NCBI RefSeq assembly: GCF_019042245.1
Contig: NZ_JAHQCX010000022.1
Span: forward strand, 24,321-88,320
Direction: 5' to 3'
Source: Diplocloster modestus
GTDB taxonomy: Bacteria; Bacillota; Clostridia; Lachnospirales; Lachnospiraceae
DNA: 64,000 nt
The translations under genes were made by a program, and so were the position numbers. Below, piece by piece: positions 26,650-34,948 of the stretch. Within the stretch, counting starts at the first letter, position 1. Each line of letters begins with the position of its first letter. Below the pieces are notes generated by a model. It was not told where the DNA came from. It did no database searches and was given only the letters and a program-made list of their open reading frames with translations.

Positions 26650-28727
26650 TGGATAAGGAACGGGCGGAATGGATCTGGGCGCGCTATGCGTTGGCCATTG
26701 AGCGGATCCGGGAGATCGCCGGGGAAGAGGTCATCGAAGGTCTGGGCCGAGACTATTTTCAGAAGACGGCCGGTTTTCTGGTGGAAATGGATCTATTGCT
26801 GGAGATGATCGAGGGAAAGCGCTTTAAGCGCATGTCCCTGTCTGAAATGCAGGAGCTGAACCGGGAGCTGTACCGGGATATCCTGCCGGAACATTACGAT
26901 CACAGCTATGCCAATCCTGCGTATGCGGCTGAGAAACTGGGAGCGGAATACGGCAGTCTGCTCTGTTTTCTCTACACGGAGCTTCGGGGGGCGATCCCCT
27001 GTGCGTTTGAAATGCAGGCTTATGATGAGGAACGGCTGCTTCATATGGTCATACTGTATGAACTGTTTCTCCAGGTCTACGCGGGATTTACCGACGATCC
27101 GGCGCAGACGCCGGAAGAGATCCGCCAGATGATCTACTGGCATATGAGCGATTACAGCGATGTACTGGTGCCCTATCGGATCCGGCAGCAGTTAGATCCG
27201 TCGCTTGATTTTGCCACAGACATTATTTTACACAGCCAGCTGATGGATCTTCGCTATCTCTACCGCTACGGGGAGTACATTTCCGATAATGAGCTTAAGC
27301 TGGCTTCTTATCTGAACAGTCTGTCACAGGAAAAGATAGATGCCATGGCCCTGACTTATACGGACGGGTACCGGGTCGGATTTGTCAACACCGGAAAGGA
27401 TATTTCCAAAAAATCCGTGGTGAATATCCGCTATCCCATCGGCTTTGAGCGGGTGGTGCGTTCCGCTATCCGGTATTTTGAAGACATGGGGCTTAAACCT
27501 GCGATTTACCGCATTGCGTACCACAGTGTGAACAAACGGCAGAATCTGAGGATCGGTTACTGCGCCACCTCACCCAACAAACAGTACGACTACGACCACA
27601 AGGACGACGCTGCCGTTTATCTGGATAAGAAGTATGTCACTCGGAAACTGGAAGTGACCCGCCAGGCGTTTGAAGAATATAAAGAGCTGGCATACGGGCA
27701 TGCGGGGCCTGCCTGCATCGAGGTATTCGGGGAAGCGCCCTTTACTCCGGAAAATAAGCCTGCGGCCTGCCGTCTGACCGATAAGCAGCAGAAGCTTATG
27801 GTCTATTGCCAGAATGAGGCGGGACAGATTACCAACGAATATATCAAAGGGGATGAACGCAGTTTTACGATCATTGCGTTTCCGCTTCCGGAGATCGGTA
27901 AGGATTTTCCTGAAATCTTTGATGAAATCGTCAGGATCAATACGTTGGATTATGTCTTATATCAGACGATCCAGCAAAAGCTGATCGACGCTTTAGACGG
28001 GGGAGCCTATGTCCATATACTGGGCGCGGGCGCAAATGAGACGGATCTGCAGGTGGCGTTAAAACCGCTCGCCGATACCGCGCGGGAAACCGTGTTCGAA
28101 AACTGTGTGGCCGATGTGAATATCCCGGTGGGAGAGGTGTTCACCTCTCCGGTTTTGAAGGGCACCGACGGTATCTTGCATGTGGGCCGTGTCTATCTGA
28201 ACGAACTGGAATACCGGGGATTGCGGATCGCTTTTAAAGACGGGTGTGTGTCCGATTATACCTGTACTAACTTTGACAATGAGGAAGAGAATAAAAAATA
28301 TATCCGGGAAAATGTGTTGTACCATCATGATAGCCTGCCCATGGGTGAGTTCGCGATCGGCACGAACACCGCGGCCTATGTTATGGCGCGCAGGTATAGA
28401 ATAGAGGATAAGCTTCCGATTCTGATCGCGGAGAAGATGGGGCCCCATTTCGCGGTGGGAGATACCTGCTATAGCTGGGAAGAAGATACGAAGACCTATA
28501 ATCCGGACGGGAAGGAGATCATCGCTAAGGAAAATGAGATCTCAGCACTAAGAAAAGAGGATATTAGTAAGGCCTATTTCAACTGCCATACGGATATTAC
28601 GATACCTTATGATGAGCTGGCGGAGATAGCTGTGGTGTATCCGGATGGGGGAAGGTGTATGCTTATCAGGGATGGGCGGTTTGTGCTTGCGGGTACGGAG
28701 AAGCTGAATGAGCCTTTTGGGGCATAA
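26646..28727 (+). CDS. M29-family aminopeptidase-like protein with N-terminal extension
   Basis: This 693-residue protein has a C-terminal module like M29 (AmpS/AmpT) metallo-aminopeptidases. All five expected metal or catalytic residues are in place: E497 in PVGEVFTSP, E568 in MGEFAIGTN, H601 in EKMGPHFAVGD, and H648 and D650 in NCHTDITI. M29 enzymes are normally about 370-410 residues; the first ~310 residues here are an extra, mostly helical region with no motif I know. The start ATG at 26646 overlaps the HD hydrolase stop; a second ATG follows directly. It would act in the cytoplasm on small peptides. A 21-bp repeat array lies just after the stop. Confidence 0.8.
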   Translation: MMDKERAEWIWARYALAIERIREIAGEEVIEGLGRDYFQKTAGFLVEMDLLLEMIEGKRFKRMSLSEMQELNRELYRDILPEHYDHSYANPAYAAEKLGAEYGSLLCFLYTELRGAIPCAFEMQAYDEERLLHMVILYELFLQVYAGFTDDPAQTPEEIRQMIYWHMSDYSDVLVPYRIRQQLDPSLDFATDIILHSQLMDLRYLYRYGEYISDNELKLASYLNSLSQEKIDAMALTYTDGYRVGFVNTGKDISKKSVVNIRYPIGFERVVRSAIRYFEDMGLKPAIYRIAYHSVNKRQNLRIGYCATSPNKQYDYDHKDDAAVYLDKKYVTRKLEVTRQAFEEYKELAYGHAGPACIEVFGEAPFTPENKPAACRLTDKQQKLMVYCQNEAGQITNEYIKGDERSFTIIAFPLPEIGKDFPEIFDEIVRINTLDYVLYQTIQQKLIDALDGGAYVHILGAGANETDLQVALKPLADTARETVFENCVADVNIPVGEVFTSPVLKGTDGILHVGRVYLNELEYRGLRIAFKDGCVSDYTCTNFDNEEENKKYIRENVLYHHDSLPMGEFAIGTNTAAYVMARRYRIEDKLPILIAEKMGPHFAVGDTCYSWEEDTKTYNPDGKEIIAKENEISALRKEDISKAYFNCHTDITIPYDELAEIAVVYPDGGRCMLIRDGRFVLAGTEKLNEPFGA

Positions 28728-28733
28728 ACAATG

Positions 28734-28830
28734 GGGACATGTCCAAACTGGAATGGACATGTCCCAAACCGGAATGGACATGTCCCAAACTGAAATGGAC
28801 ATGTCCCAAATCAGAACGGACATGTCCCCC
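28734..28830. repeat. Five GGACATGTCC palindromes at 21-bp spacing
   Basis: Five copies of the 10-bp palindrome GGACATGTCC begin at about 28734 and recur every 21 bp, joined by similar AAAC/TGGAA linkers. The array lies between the aminopeptidase-like gene and purK. Spacing of two helical turns places all palindromes on the same DNA face, as expected for cooperative binding sites; REP-like debris is the alternative. Confidence 0.85.
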
Positions 28831-28960
28831 ATTACCGCTGGATTATCTTGATCGCCCATTGACAAACGTAAGAAACCCTAGTAGAATTACTTATATAAAC
28901 GAAGAAATATATAAGCACAACTTATCAATGTCCATTACAAGAAAAGAGAGCGGAAGACAT

Positions 28961-30088
28961 ATGAAAAAAATTGGTATAGTGGGCGGCGGTCAGCTGGGAA
29001 AAATGATGATTCTGGATGCCAAGCGTCTGGACTATTATTTTGTCATTGTGGACCCGACCGAGCATTGTCCCGCGCACGGTATTGCGGATGAGCACATCGT
29101 AGCCGGTTTTGAGGATGTGGCTGCAATTAAGGCGATGGCGGAAAAGGTAGACGTGGTCACTTATGAGTTCGAACATATCAGTTTGGAGGCATTGCAGCAG
29201 CTGGAGGCAAAAGGGCATAAAGTCTATCCGTCCAGCGAGACCCTGTCTCACATACAGAATAAGCTGGAGCAGAAGAAGTGGCTCAGGGATCACGGTATCC
29301 CGGTACCGGCTTTTCTGGAGATCCCGGACCGGGAGGCTCTTAGTAAGGCACATGAGGTGTTTGGCTATCCCATGATGCTGAAGACCTGTACCGGCGGCTA
29401 TGATGGAAAAGGCAATGCGCTGATCCGGGAAGCCGGAGACGAAGAGGAAGCCTATCAGGCGTTGGGCGGCGGCAGCCTTCCGCTGATGGTGGAGGAATGT
29501 ATCCCCTTTGAGAAGGAAGTGTCGGTGCTGGCCTGCAGAAGTACCAACGGCGAGATGGCGGTATTCCCGGTAGCGGAAAATGTACATAAGAACAGTATCC
29601 TGGACGAAACCACCGTACCGGCGGATATTCCGGACAGCACTGCCGGGGAGGCCTGGGAAGTGGCCAGGGCCTGTACGAAAGCGGTCAATGCATACGGGAT
29701 GCTCTGCATAGAATTGTTTGTGGCTAAGGACGGGCATGTCCTGGTAAATGAGCTGGCGCCCAGACCGCATAATTCCGGCCACTATACCATTGAAGGCTGT
29801 TATACGTCCCAATACGAGAACCATATTCGGGCGATCCTGGGACTGCCGCTGGGGAATACACAGCTGATCCGGCCGGCCGCGATGAAGAATTTGATCGGAG
29901 ATCACAGCGGACCGGCAGAATTGACAGGGGTGGGAGAGGCTTATCAAAACCCCAATGTCAAGCTGCACATATATGGAAAAGAGACGGTATCTCCGGGACG
30001 GAAAATGGGACATATCACCGCAACCGGCAGCACCATTGAGGAAGCGTTAAGAGAAGTGCGTCAGGCGCACGCATGTATTCGATTCTGA
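28961..30088 (+). CDS. purK: N5-carboxyaminoimidazole ribonucleotide synthase
   Basis: This 375-residue ATP-grasp enzyme carboxylates AIR to N5-CAIR using ATP and bicarbonate in purine synthesis. The N-terminal IGIVGGGQLGKMM, the TCTGGYDGKGN loop and ELAPRPHNSGHYTIEGC are hallmark phrases. The ATG at 28961 was chosen because the family starts there. The frame remains open upstream through the palindrome array, but those residues (repeats of EWTCPK) are not family-like. The ribosome site GAGAGCGGAAG is weak. It begins the purK-E-M-N-D cluster. Confidence 0.94.
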   Translation: MKKIGIVGGGQLGKMMILDAKRLDYYFVIVDPTEHCPAHGIADEHIVAGFEDVAAIKAMAEKVDVVTYEFEHISLEALQQLEAKGHKVYPSSETLSHIQNKLEQKKWLRDHGIPVPAFLEIPDREALSKAHEVFGYPMMLKTCTGGYDGKGNALIREAGDEEEAYQALGGGSLPLMVEECIPFEKEVSVLACRSTNGEMAVFPVAENVHKNSILDETTVPADIPDSTAGEAWEVARACTKAVNAYGMLCIELFVAKDGHVLVNELAPRPHNSGHYTIEGCYTSQYENHIRAILGLPLGNTQLIRPAAMKNLIGDHSGPAELTGVGEAYQNPNVKLHIYGKETVSPGRKMGHITATGSTIEEALREVRQAHACIRF

Positions 30089-30110
30089 TCATTACGGGAG
30101 GAGAAGCAGG

Positions 30111-30626
30111 ATGAAACCAGTAGTTGGAATTATCATGGGCAGTGATTCGGATCTGCCGGTGATGGCTAAGGCAGCAGAAATGCTGGATCAGTTACAGGTA
30201 CCCTATGAGTGTACCATCGTATCGGCGCACAGGACGCCCGGCCGTCTGTGCGAATACGCGAAGCAGGCGGAGGAGCGGGGAATCCGTGTGATCATCGCGG
30301 GAGCAGGAGGAGCGGCGCACCTGCCGGGCATGACGGCGGCGATGACGGTGCTGCCGGTGATCGGAGTGCCGGTGCAGACCAAAGCATTAAGCGGCGTGGA
30401 CTCCCTTTACAGCATTGTCCAGATGCCCCCGGGCATTCCGGTGGCTACCGTGGCGATCAACGGAGCCTTGAACGCGGCGCTGCTGGCAGCTAAGATCCTG
30501 GCTGTCACCGATTCGGAATTAAGCGCCAGACTGAAAGAATATGCCGGCCAGCTGGAGGACAGTGTCCTTGGCAAGGCGGAAAAGTTGGAAACGATCCATT
30601 ATGAGGATTATCTGAAACAGATGTAA
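30111..30626 (+). CDS. purE: N5-carboxyaminoimidazole ribonucleotide mutase
   Basis: This 171-residue enzyme converts N5-CAIR to CAIR. The motif GIIMGSDSDLPVM, the VSAHRTP segment and AGAGGAAHLPGM are diagnostic for class I PurE. It follows purK after 22 bp with GGAGGAGAAG as ribosome site, and works on the product of PurK. Confidence 0.96.
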   Translation: MKPVVGIIMGSDSDLPVMAKAAEMLDQLQVPYECTIVSAHRTPGRLCEYAKQAEERGIRVIIAGAGGAAHLPGMTAAMTVLPVIGVPVQTKALSGVDSLYSIVQMPPGIPVATVAINGALNAALLAAKILAVTDSELSARLKEYAGQLEDSVLGKAEKLETIHYEDYLKQM

Positions 30627-30653
30627 CAGGATAACAAAAGTTGGAGGAAAATT

Positions 30654-31679
30654 ATGGATTACAAAAAAGCGGGTGTCGATATCGAAGCCGGATATCGAGC
30701 GGTAGAGTTGATGAAAGAGCATGTGAAGGGGACGATGCGGCCGGAAGTGCTTACCGGACTGGGCGGTTTCTCAGGAGCCTTTTCACTGGAGTCCTTTAAG
30801 AACATGGAAAAACCCACGCTGGTTTCCGGTACGGACGGTGTTGGTACCAAGTTAAAACTGGCGTTTTTGATGGACAAGCATAACACCATCGGTATCGACT
30901 GTGTAGCCATGTGTGTGAATGATATCGCCTGCGCGGGCGGGGAGCCTTTGTTTTTCCTGGATTATATCGCCTGCGGCAAAAATGAACCGGAGAAGATCGC
31001 ATCCATCGTCAGCGGCGTGGCGGAAGGCTGTAAACAGGCGGGAGCCGCCCTGATCGGCGGCGAGACGGCCGAAATGCCCGGATTCTACCCGGTGGACGAA
31101 TATGACCTGGCCGGATTCGCGGTAGGAATCGTGGATGAGAAGAAGCTGATCACCGGCCGGGACGCGAAACCCGGCGATGTGCTCATCGGTTTTGCCTCCT
31201 CCGGGATCCACAGCAACGGATATTCCCTTGTCCGCAAGGTGTTCAGTATGACAAAGGAAGCGCTGGATGTAACCTACGATTCCCTCGGATGTACGCTGGG
31301 AGAAGCACTTCTGTGCCCTACGAAAATATATGTAAAAGCTTTGAAGGCCGTAAAAGAAGCCGGCGTATCCATCAAAGCATGCAGCCATATCACCGGAGGC
31401 GGATTTTATGAAAATGTACCCCGGATGCTGCCGGACGGTGTCCGCGCGGTAGTGGAAAAGAACAGTTATCCGATTCCTCCTATTTTTGACATGTTATCCA
31501 GAGACGGCGATATTGAAGAGGAAATGATGTACAATACCTTCAACATGGGCATCGGCATGATGATCGCGGTATCCCCCGACCAGGCGGACCGGGCGGTGGA
31601 AGCCGTAAAAGCGGCCGGAGAGATCCCTTACCTGATCGGGAAACTGGAAGCCGGAGAAAAAGGAGTAACCCTATGTTAG
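30654..31679 (+). CDS. purM: Phosphoribosylformylglycinamidine cyclo-ligase (AIR synthetase)
   Basis: This 341-residue enzyme closes FGAM to AIR with ATP, which PurK then uses. Typical segments are DYKKAGVDIEAG at the start, SGTDGVGTKLKLA, GGETAEMPGFY and SSGIHSNGYSLVR. GGAGGAAA precedes the ATG. Its stop lies 7 bp inside purN, consistent with coupled translation. Confidence 0.96.
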   Translation: MDYKKAGVDIEAGYRAVELMKEHVKGTMRPEVLTGLGGFSGAFSLESFKNMEKPTLVSGTDGVGTKLKLAFLMDKHNTIGIDCVAMCVNDIACAGGEPLFFLDYIACGKNEPEKIASIVSGVAEGCKQAGAALIGGETAEMPGFYPVDEYDLAGFAVGIVDEKKLITGRDAKPGDVLIGFASSGIHSNGYSLVRKVFSMTKEALDVTYDSLGCTLGEALLCPTKIYVKALKAVKEAGVSIKACSHITGGGFYENVPRMLPDGVRAVVEKNSYPIPPIFDMLSRDGDIEEEMMYNTFNMGIGMMIAVSPDQADRAVEAVKAAGEIPYLIGKLEAGEKGVTLC

Positions 31680-32272
31680 ATCTGGTAGTGCTGGTGTCCG
31701 GAGGCGGAACAAACCTGCAGGCCATTATCGATGCCATCGATAACGGAACCATAACCAATGCCAGAATCCGGGCGGTGATCAGTAATAATCAAAACGCTTA
31801 CGCGCTGGAGCGGTCCAGGCGGCATGGAATAGAAGCCGTATGTGTCTCTCCGAAGGAATACGCGGACAGAGAGCTGTTTAATCAGGCTTTTTTGGATACG
31901 GTTGATGCTTATCAGCCGGGGCTTATTGTTCTGGCCGGATTCCTGGTAGTTATTCCACCGGCCATGATACAAAAATATGAGAAAAAAATAATCAATATAC
32001 ATCCCTCCCTGATCCCCTCCTTCTGCGGCACCGGATATTACGGGCTTAAGGTACACGAGGCGGCTCTTACAAGAGGAGTAAAGATAACGGGAGCCACGGT
32101 GCACTATGTGGACGAGGGGACGGATACAGGTCCGATTTTACTGCAGAAAGCGGTGGAAGTCCGGGAAGGAGACACCCCTCAGGAGTTGCAGCGAAGAGTA
32201 ATGGAAGAGGCGGAATGGGTGATTCTGCCGGAGGCGATTCAGTTGATAGCGAACGGGAGGAAAGAAGCATGA
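31673..32272 (+). CDS. purN: Glycinamide ribonucleotide formyltransferase
   Basis: This 199-residue enzyme transfers a formyl group from 10-formyl-THF to GAR. The N-terminal LVSGGGTNLQAIID, the catalytic N-H-D set in INIHPSLIPSF and TGATVHYVDEGTDTGPI are present. It overlaps purM by 7 bp and purD by 4 bp. Its substrate is the product of PurD, the next gene. Confidence 0.96.
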   Translation: MLDLVVLVSGGGTNLQAIIDAIDNGTITNARIRAVISNNQNAYALERSRRHGIEAVCVSPKEYADRELFNQAFLDTVDAYQPGLIVLAGFLVVIPPAMIQKYEKKIINIHPSLIPSFCGTGYYGLKVHEAALTRGVKITGATVHYVDEGTDTGPILLQKAVEVREGDTPQELQRRVMEEAEWVILPEAIQLIANGRKEA

Positions 32273-33540
32273 AAGTACTCATAATCGGAAGCGGCGGACG
32301 GGAGCATGTTCTCGCATGGAAAATATCCCGGAATCCGGAAGTGAAGGAAATATACTGCGCGCCCGGGAACGGCGGAATCGCGCAGATTGCGCAGTGCGTG
32401 GATATCGGCGTGATGGATTTTGAAAAACAGGTGGCTTTCGCGAAAGAAAAGCAGATCGATCTGACCATCGTAGCCATGGATGATCCTCTGGTAGGGGGCG
32501 CGGTGGACGCTTTTGAAGCCGCGGGCCTGAAGGCTTTCGGACCCAGGGCGAACGCGGCGATCCTGGAAGGTTCCAAGGCATTTTCCAAAGATCTGATGAA
32601 AAAATATAAAATTCCCACCGCAGGCTATGAAAACTTCGACGATCCGAAGGAAGCGCTTCAATATCTGGAGACAGCCAAGTTCCCTATCGTGCTGAAGGCG
32701 GATGGACTGGCTCTTGGCAAAGGGGTGCTGATCTGTCAGAACCTGCAGGAAGCCAGAGCCGGTGTAAAGACCATCATGGAAGATAAACAGTTCGGCAGCG
32801 CCGGAAACCGTCTGGTGATCGAGGAGTTCATGACCGGACGGGAAGTATCGGTCCTCTCCTTTGTGGACGGGAAGACCGTCAAAACCATGACGTCCGCCCA
32901 GGACCATAAAAGAGCCATGGACGGGGACCAGGGCTTAAATACCGGCGGTATGGGTACCTTTTCCCCCAGCCCGTTCTATACCAAAGAAGTGGATGACTTC
33001 TGCCAGAAATATATCTATCAGGCAACGGTAGACGCCATGGCCGCAGAAGGCCGTCCCTTTGTGGGAATCATCTTCTTTGGCCTGATGCTGACGGAAGAAG
33101 GCCCGAAGGTGTTGGAATACAATGCCAGATTCGGTGACCCGGAAGCGCAGGTAGTGCTTCCAAGAATGAAAAACGATATGATCGAAGTGGTGGAAGCCTG
33201 CATGGAAGGCAGACTGGACCAGATCGACCTGCAGTTTGAGGATAACGCCGCGGTTTGTGTGGTGCTGGCCTCCGACGGATACCCGGTGAAATACGAAAAG
33301 GGCTTTCCGATCCATGGACTGGAGAACTTTACGGATAAAGACGGCTGCTATGTATTCCATGCCGGTACCAAGGCGACCCCGGAAGGGATCGTTACGAATG
33401 GAGGAAGGGTCCTGGGAGTCACGGCCAAAGGGGCGGACTTAAAACAGGCCCGGGCCAATGCCTACGAGGCTGTGAAATGGATTGATTTTGAGAATAAATA
33501 TTGCAGATCGGATATAGGTAAGGCCATCGACGAAGTATAA
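32269..33540 (+). CDS. purD: Phosphoribosylamine-glycine ligase
   Basis: This 423-residue ATP-grasp enzyme makes GAR from phosphoribosylamine and glycine. VLIIGSGGREHVLAWK at the N-terminus, LKADGLALGKGV and GDPEAQVVLPR are diagnostic. The ATG at 32269 overlaps the purN stop (ATGA) and has GGGAGGAAAG upstream. It ends the cluster; purF, purL, purQ, purC, purB and purH are not in the window, so this is a partial pathway operon. A very large inverted repeat follows the stop. Confidence 0.96.
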   Translation: MKVLIIGSGGREHVLAWKISRNPEVKEIYCAPGNGGIAQIAQCVDIGVMDFEKQVAFAKEKQIDLTIVAMDDPLVGGAVDAFEAAGLKAFGPRANAAILEGSKAFSKDLMKKYKIPTAGYENFDDPKEALQYLETAKFPIVLKADGLALGKGVLICQNLQEARAGVKTIMEDKQFGSAGNRLVIEEFMTGREVSVLSFVDGKTVKTMTSAQDHKRAMDGDQGLNTGGMGTFSPSPFYTKEVDDFCQKYIYQATVDAMAAEGRPFVGIIFFGLMLTEEGPKVLEYNARFGDPEAQVVLPRMKNDMIEVVEACMEGRLDQIDLQFEDNAAVCVVLASDGYPVKYEKGFPIHGLENFTDKDGCYVFHAGTKATPEGIVTNGGRVLGVTAKGADLKQARANAYEAVKWIDFENKYCRSDIGKAIDEV

Positions 33541-33552
33541 TAAAATGAGAGA

Positions 33553-34195
33553 CAAGACGGATAAAAGCTCCGGAGGACGGGGGGCAGGTTCTTCCTGGGG
33601 TTTAGGTATGCCTGCTGCTTAAGACAGGGGACAGGGACGGTATCCGGGGAGCCCTCCGGCCGGCGGGGTCTTTTGGGGTTCTTCCTCAGATTTGGATATG
33701 CCCGCTGCTTAAGACTGGGGACAGAGACGGTATCCGGGGAGGCTCCCGCCCGCCGGGTTCTTTTGTGTCTCCCCGAGTGCGCGGAGGGCTTGCGCCAGCC
33801 ACCGCTAAGTGGAATCGAAAAGCCAGGTTCAGGAACCGAGCCTATTCACCAGGAACACGTGATGTGTTCCCGGTTCAGAGGCTCTTGCCCGTCGGACGTG
33901 AAGTCCGCCGTGCATCCTGAACCCGGCTTTCCGATTCCACTAAGCGGTGGCTGTGCCGCCCTATGCGCACTCGGGGAGACACAAAAGAACCCGGCGGGCG
34001 GGAGCCTCCCCGGATACCGTCTCTGTCCCCAGTCTTAAACAGCGGGCATATCCAAACCCGGGGAAATCCCCAAAAGACCCCGCCGGCCGGGAGTCTCCCC
34101 GGATAGCGTCCCTGTCCCCAGTCTTAAGCAGCAGGCATACCCCAAAACCCCAGGAAGAACCTGCCCCCCGTCCTCCGGAGCTTTTATCCGTCTTG
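33553..34195. repeat. 643-bp near-palindrome with 280-bp arms
   Basis: Left arm 33553-33834 and right arm 33915-34195 are inverted copies, more than 90% identical by eye, around an 80-bp centre. Each arm contains two tandem 90-bp subunits (left arm: from 33587 and from 33677) with GGTTCTTCCT, CTGCTTAAGAC and GGGGACAG in each. The element fills the gap between convergent purD and the ACT-domain gene. No credible gene lies in it. Confidence 0.92.
33828..33895. repeat. Dispersed hairpin element, copy B
   Basis: This stretch at the tip of the large palindrome matches the terminator element at 15839-15905, sharing the block GTTCCCGGTTCAGAGG exactly and TTCAGGAAC.GAGCCT on the left side. The hairpin here is less perfect than copy A. 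Confidence 0.8.
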
Positions 34196-34219
34196 CCATT
34201 TACATTTTTATGTTTGAAT

Positions 34220-34600
34220 TCAGACGGCCGCGTAACCGGCGTCTGAAAGGATTTCAACCGCTCTTGTAAAATCTCCAGCTTTTGTCAAAATATAATCTGT
34301 ATTAAAAGTTGACAGAGCAAAAATACCAATCCCGTTATCTGCCAGCAAAGCCGATATACGAGAAAGGATTCCGATCAATGAAAAATCCAAAACGCCCTGT
34401 ATCCGGAATGCCTTCCATCCGTCATCCCTCTTGATGAAATTAGCAGGTACATCTTCCGTAACACATACCAGCGAATATTCCTCATCTGTTTTCCCGGCAA
34501 AACAATAGTTACTTTCGAAATGAACAAGTGAATAATCCCTAACCTGGCATATGGAAAAATTACAATCTAAAATCTTAATCTCTAAATATTCAATACTCAT
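34220..34600 (-). CDS. ACT-domain protein
   Basis: This 126-residue protein has two ACT-like halves, the second marked by FRIQGVLDFSLIGILSRISALLADNGIGIFALSTFNTDYIL. It belongs to the stand-alone ACT family related to CASTOR-type amino acid sensors (COG3603-like). Such proteins bind amino acids or other small ligands; the ligand here is not known. The ATG at 34598-34600 follows AAGGGG by about 11 nt; an in-frame GTG at 34612 is less likely. Its promoter probably lies in the symmetric element near 34.78 kb, shared with the divergent ABC/glycyl-radical operon, so it may be co-regulated with that operon. Confidence 0.75.
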   Translation of the reverse strand: MSIEYLEIKILDCNFSICQVRDYSLVHFESNYCFAGKTDEEYSLVCVTEDVPANFIKRDDGWKAFRIQGVLDFSLIGILSRISALLADNGIGIFALSTFNTDYILTKAGDFTRAVEILSDAGYAAV

Positions 34601-34742
34601 GGCAATTATCACCCCTTCCGACCTCCAAACACTTCTTACGGATTCTAGTAGATTCTATTATTTCCTTTGATAAATGTCAATGCAGACTGTCTGAAATTCC
34701 CTGATATTCGCTCCGTTATCCCTATTTTGAGAAAAGAGATAA

Positions 34743-34827
34743 AAAAATATGCTAACCGGTTGACATATAAGAAATGAAGTGATATTATGATGCTATCCAA
34801 TATATGTCAACCGGTTAGCATATTTTT
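34743..34827. promoter_or_regulatory. Symmetric divergent promoter with twin LacI-type operators
   Basis: Perfect 27-bp inverted arms (34743-34769 and 34801-34827) each hold the LacI-type half-site palindrome AACCGGTT (34754-34761 and 34809-34816). Rightward promoter: TTGACA 34760-34765, 17-bp spacer, TATTAT 34783-34788. Leftward promoter: TTGACA (34805-34810, complement), 17-bp spacer, TAATAT (34782-34787, complement). The two -10 boxes overlap. Repressor bound at either operator would cover one -35. Confidence 0.85.
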
Positions 34828-34948
34828 CCCGGAAAGCAGTGGATGGTAAGTTTCTACGGCTGGAAAAGGAGAAAAGGAAAGTATTGCCTAAAAGGCAAAG
34901 GTAAGTGTAACTGTTGGGGAAGCAAAAAAATAATCAGGAGGAAAGGCT

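Noticed and set aside
28734..28830. CRISPR array
   Set aside because: Repeats are 10-bp palindromes with ~11-bp near-identical linkers, so there are no unique spacers and no cas genes.
28739..28960. N-terminal extension of PurK through the palindrome array (repeats of EWTCPK)
   Set aside because: PurK proteins start at MKKIGIVGGG; the extension lacks a ribosome site and is explained by a 21-bp repeat without stop codons.
28925..30013. 362-codon antisense frame within purK
   Set aside because: The sense strand is a complete PurK with all motifs; the antisense product has none.
33673..34257. Several 98-121-codon frames inside the large palindrome
   Set aside because: They occur symmetrically on both strands because the DNA is an inverted repeat; they lack ribosome sites and protein features.
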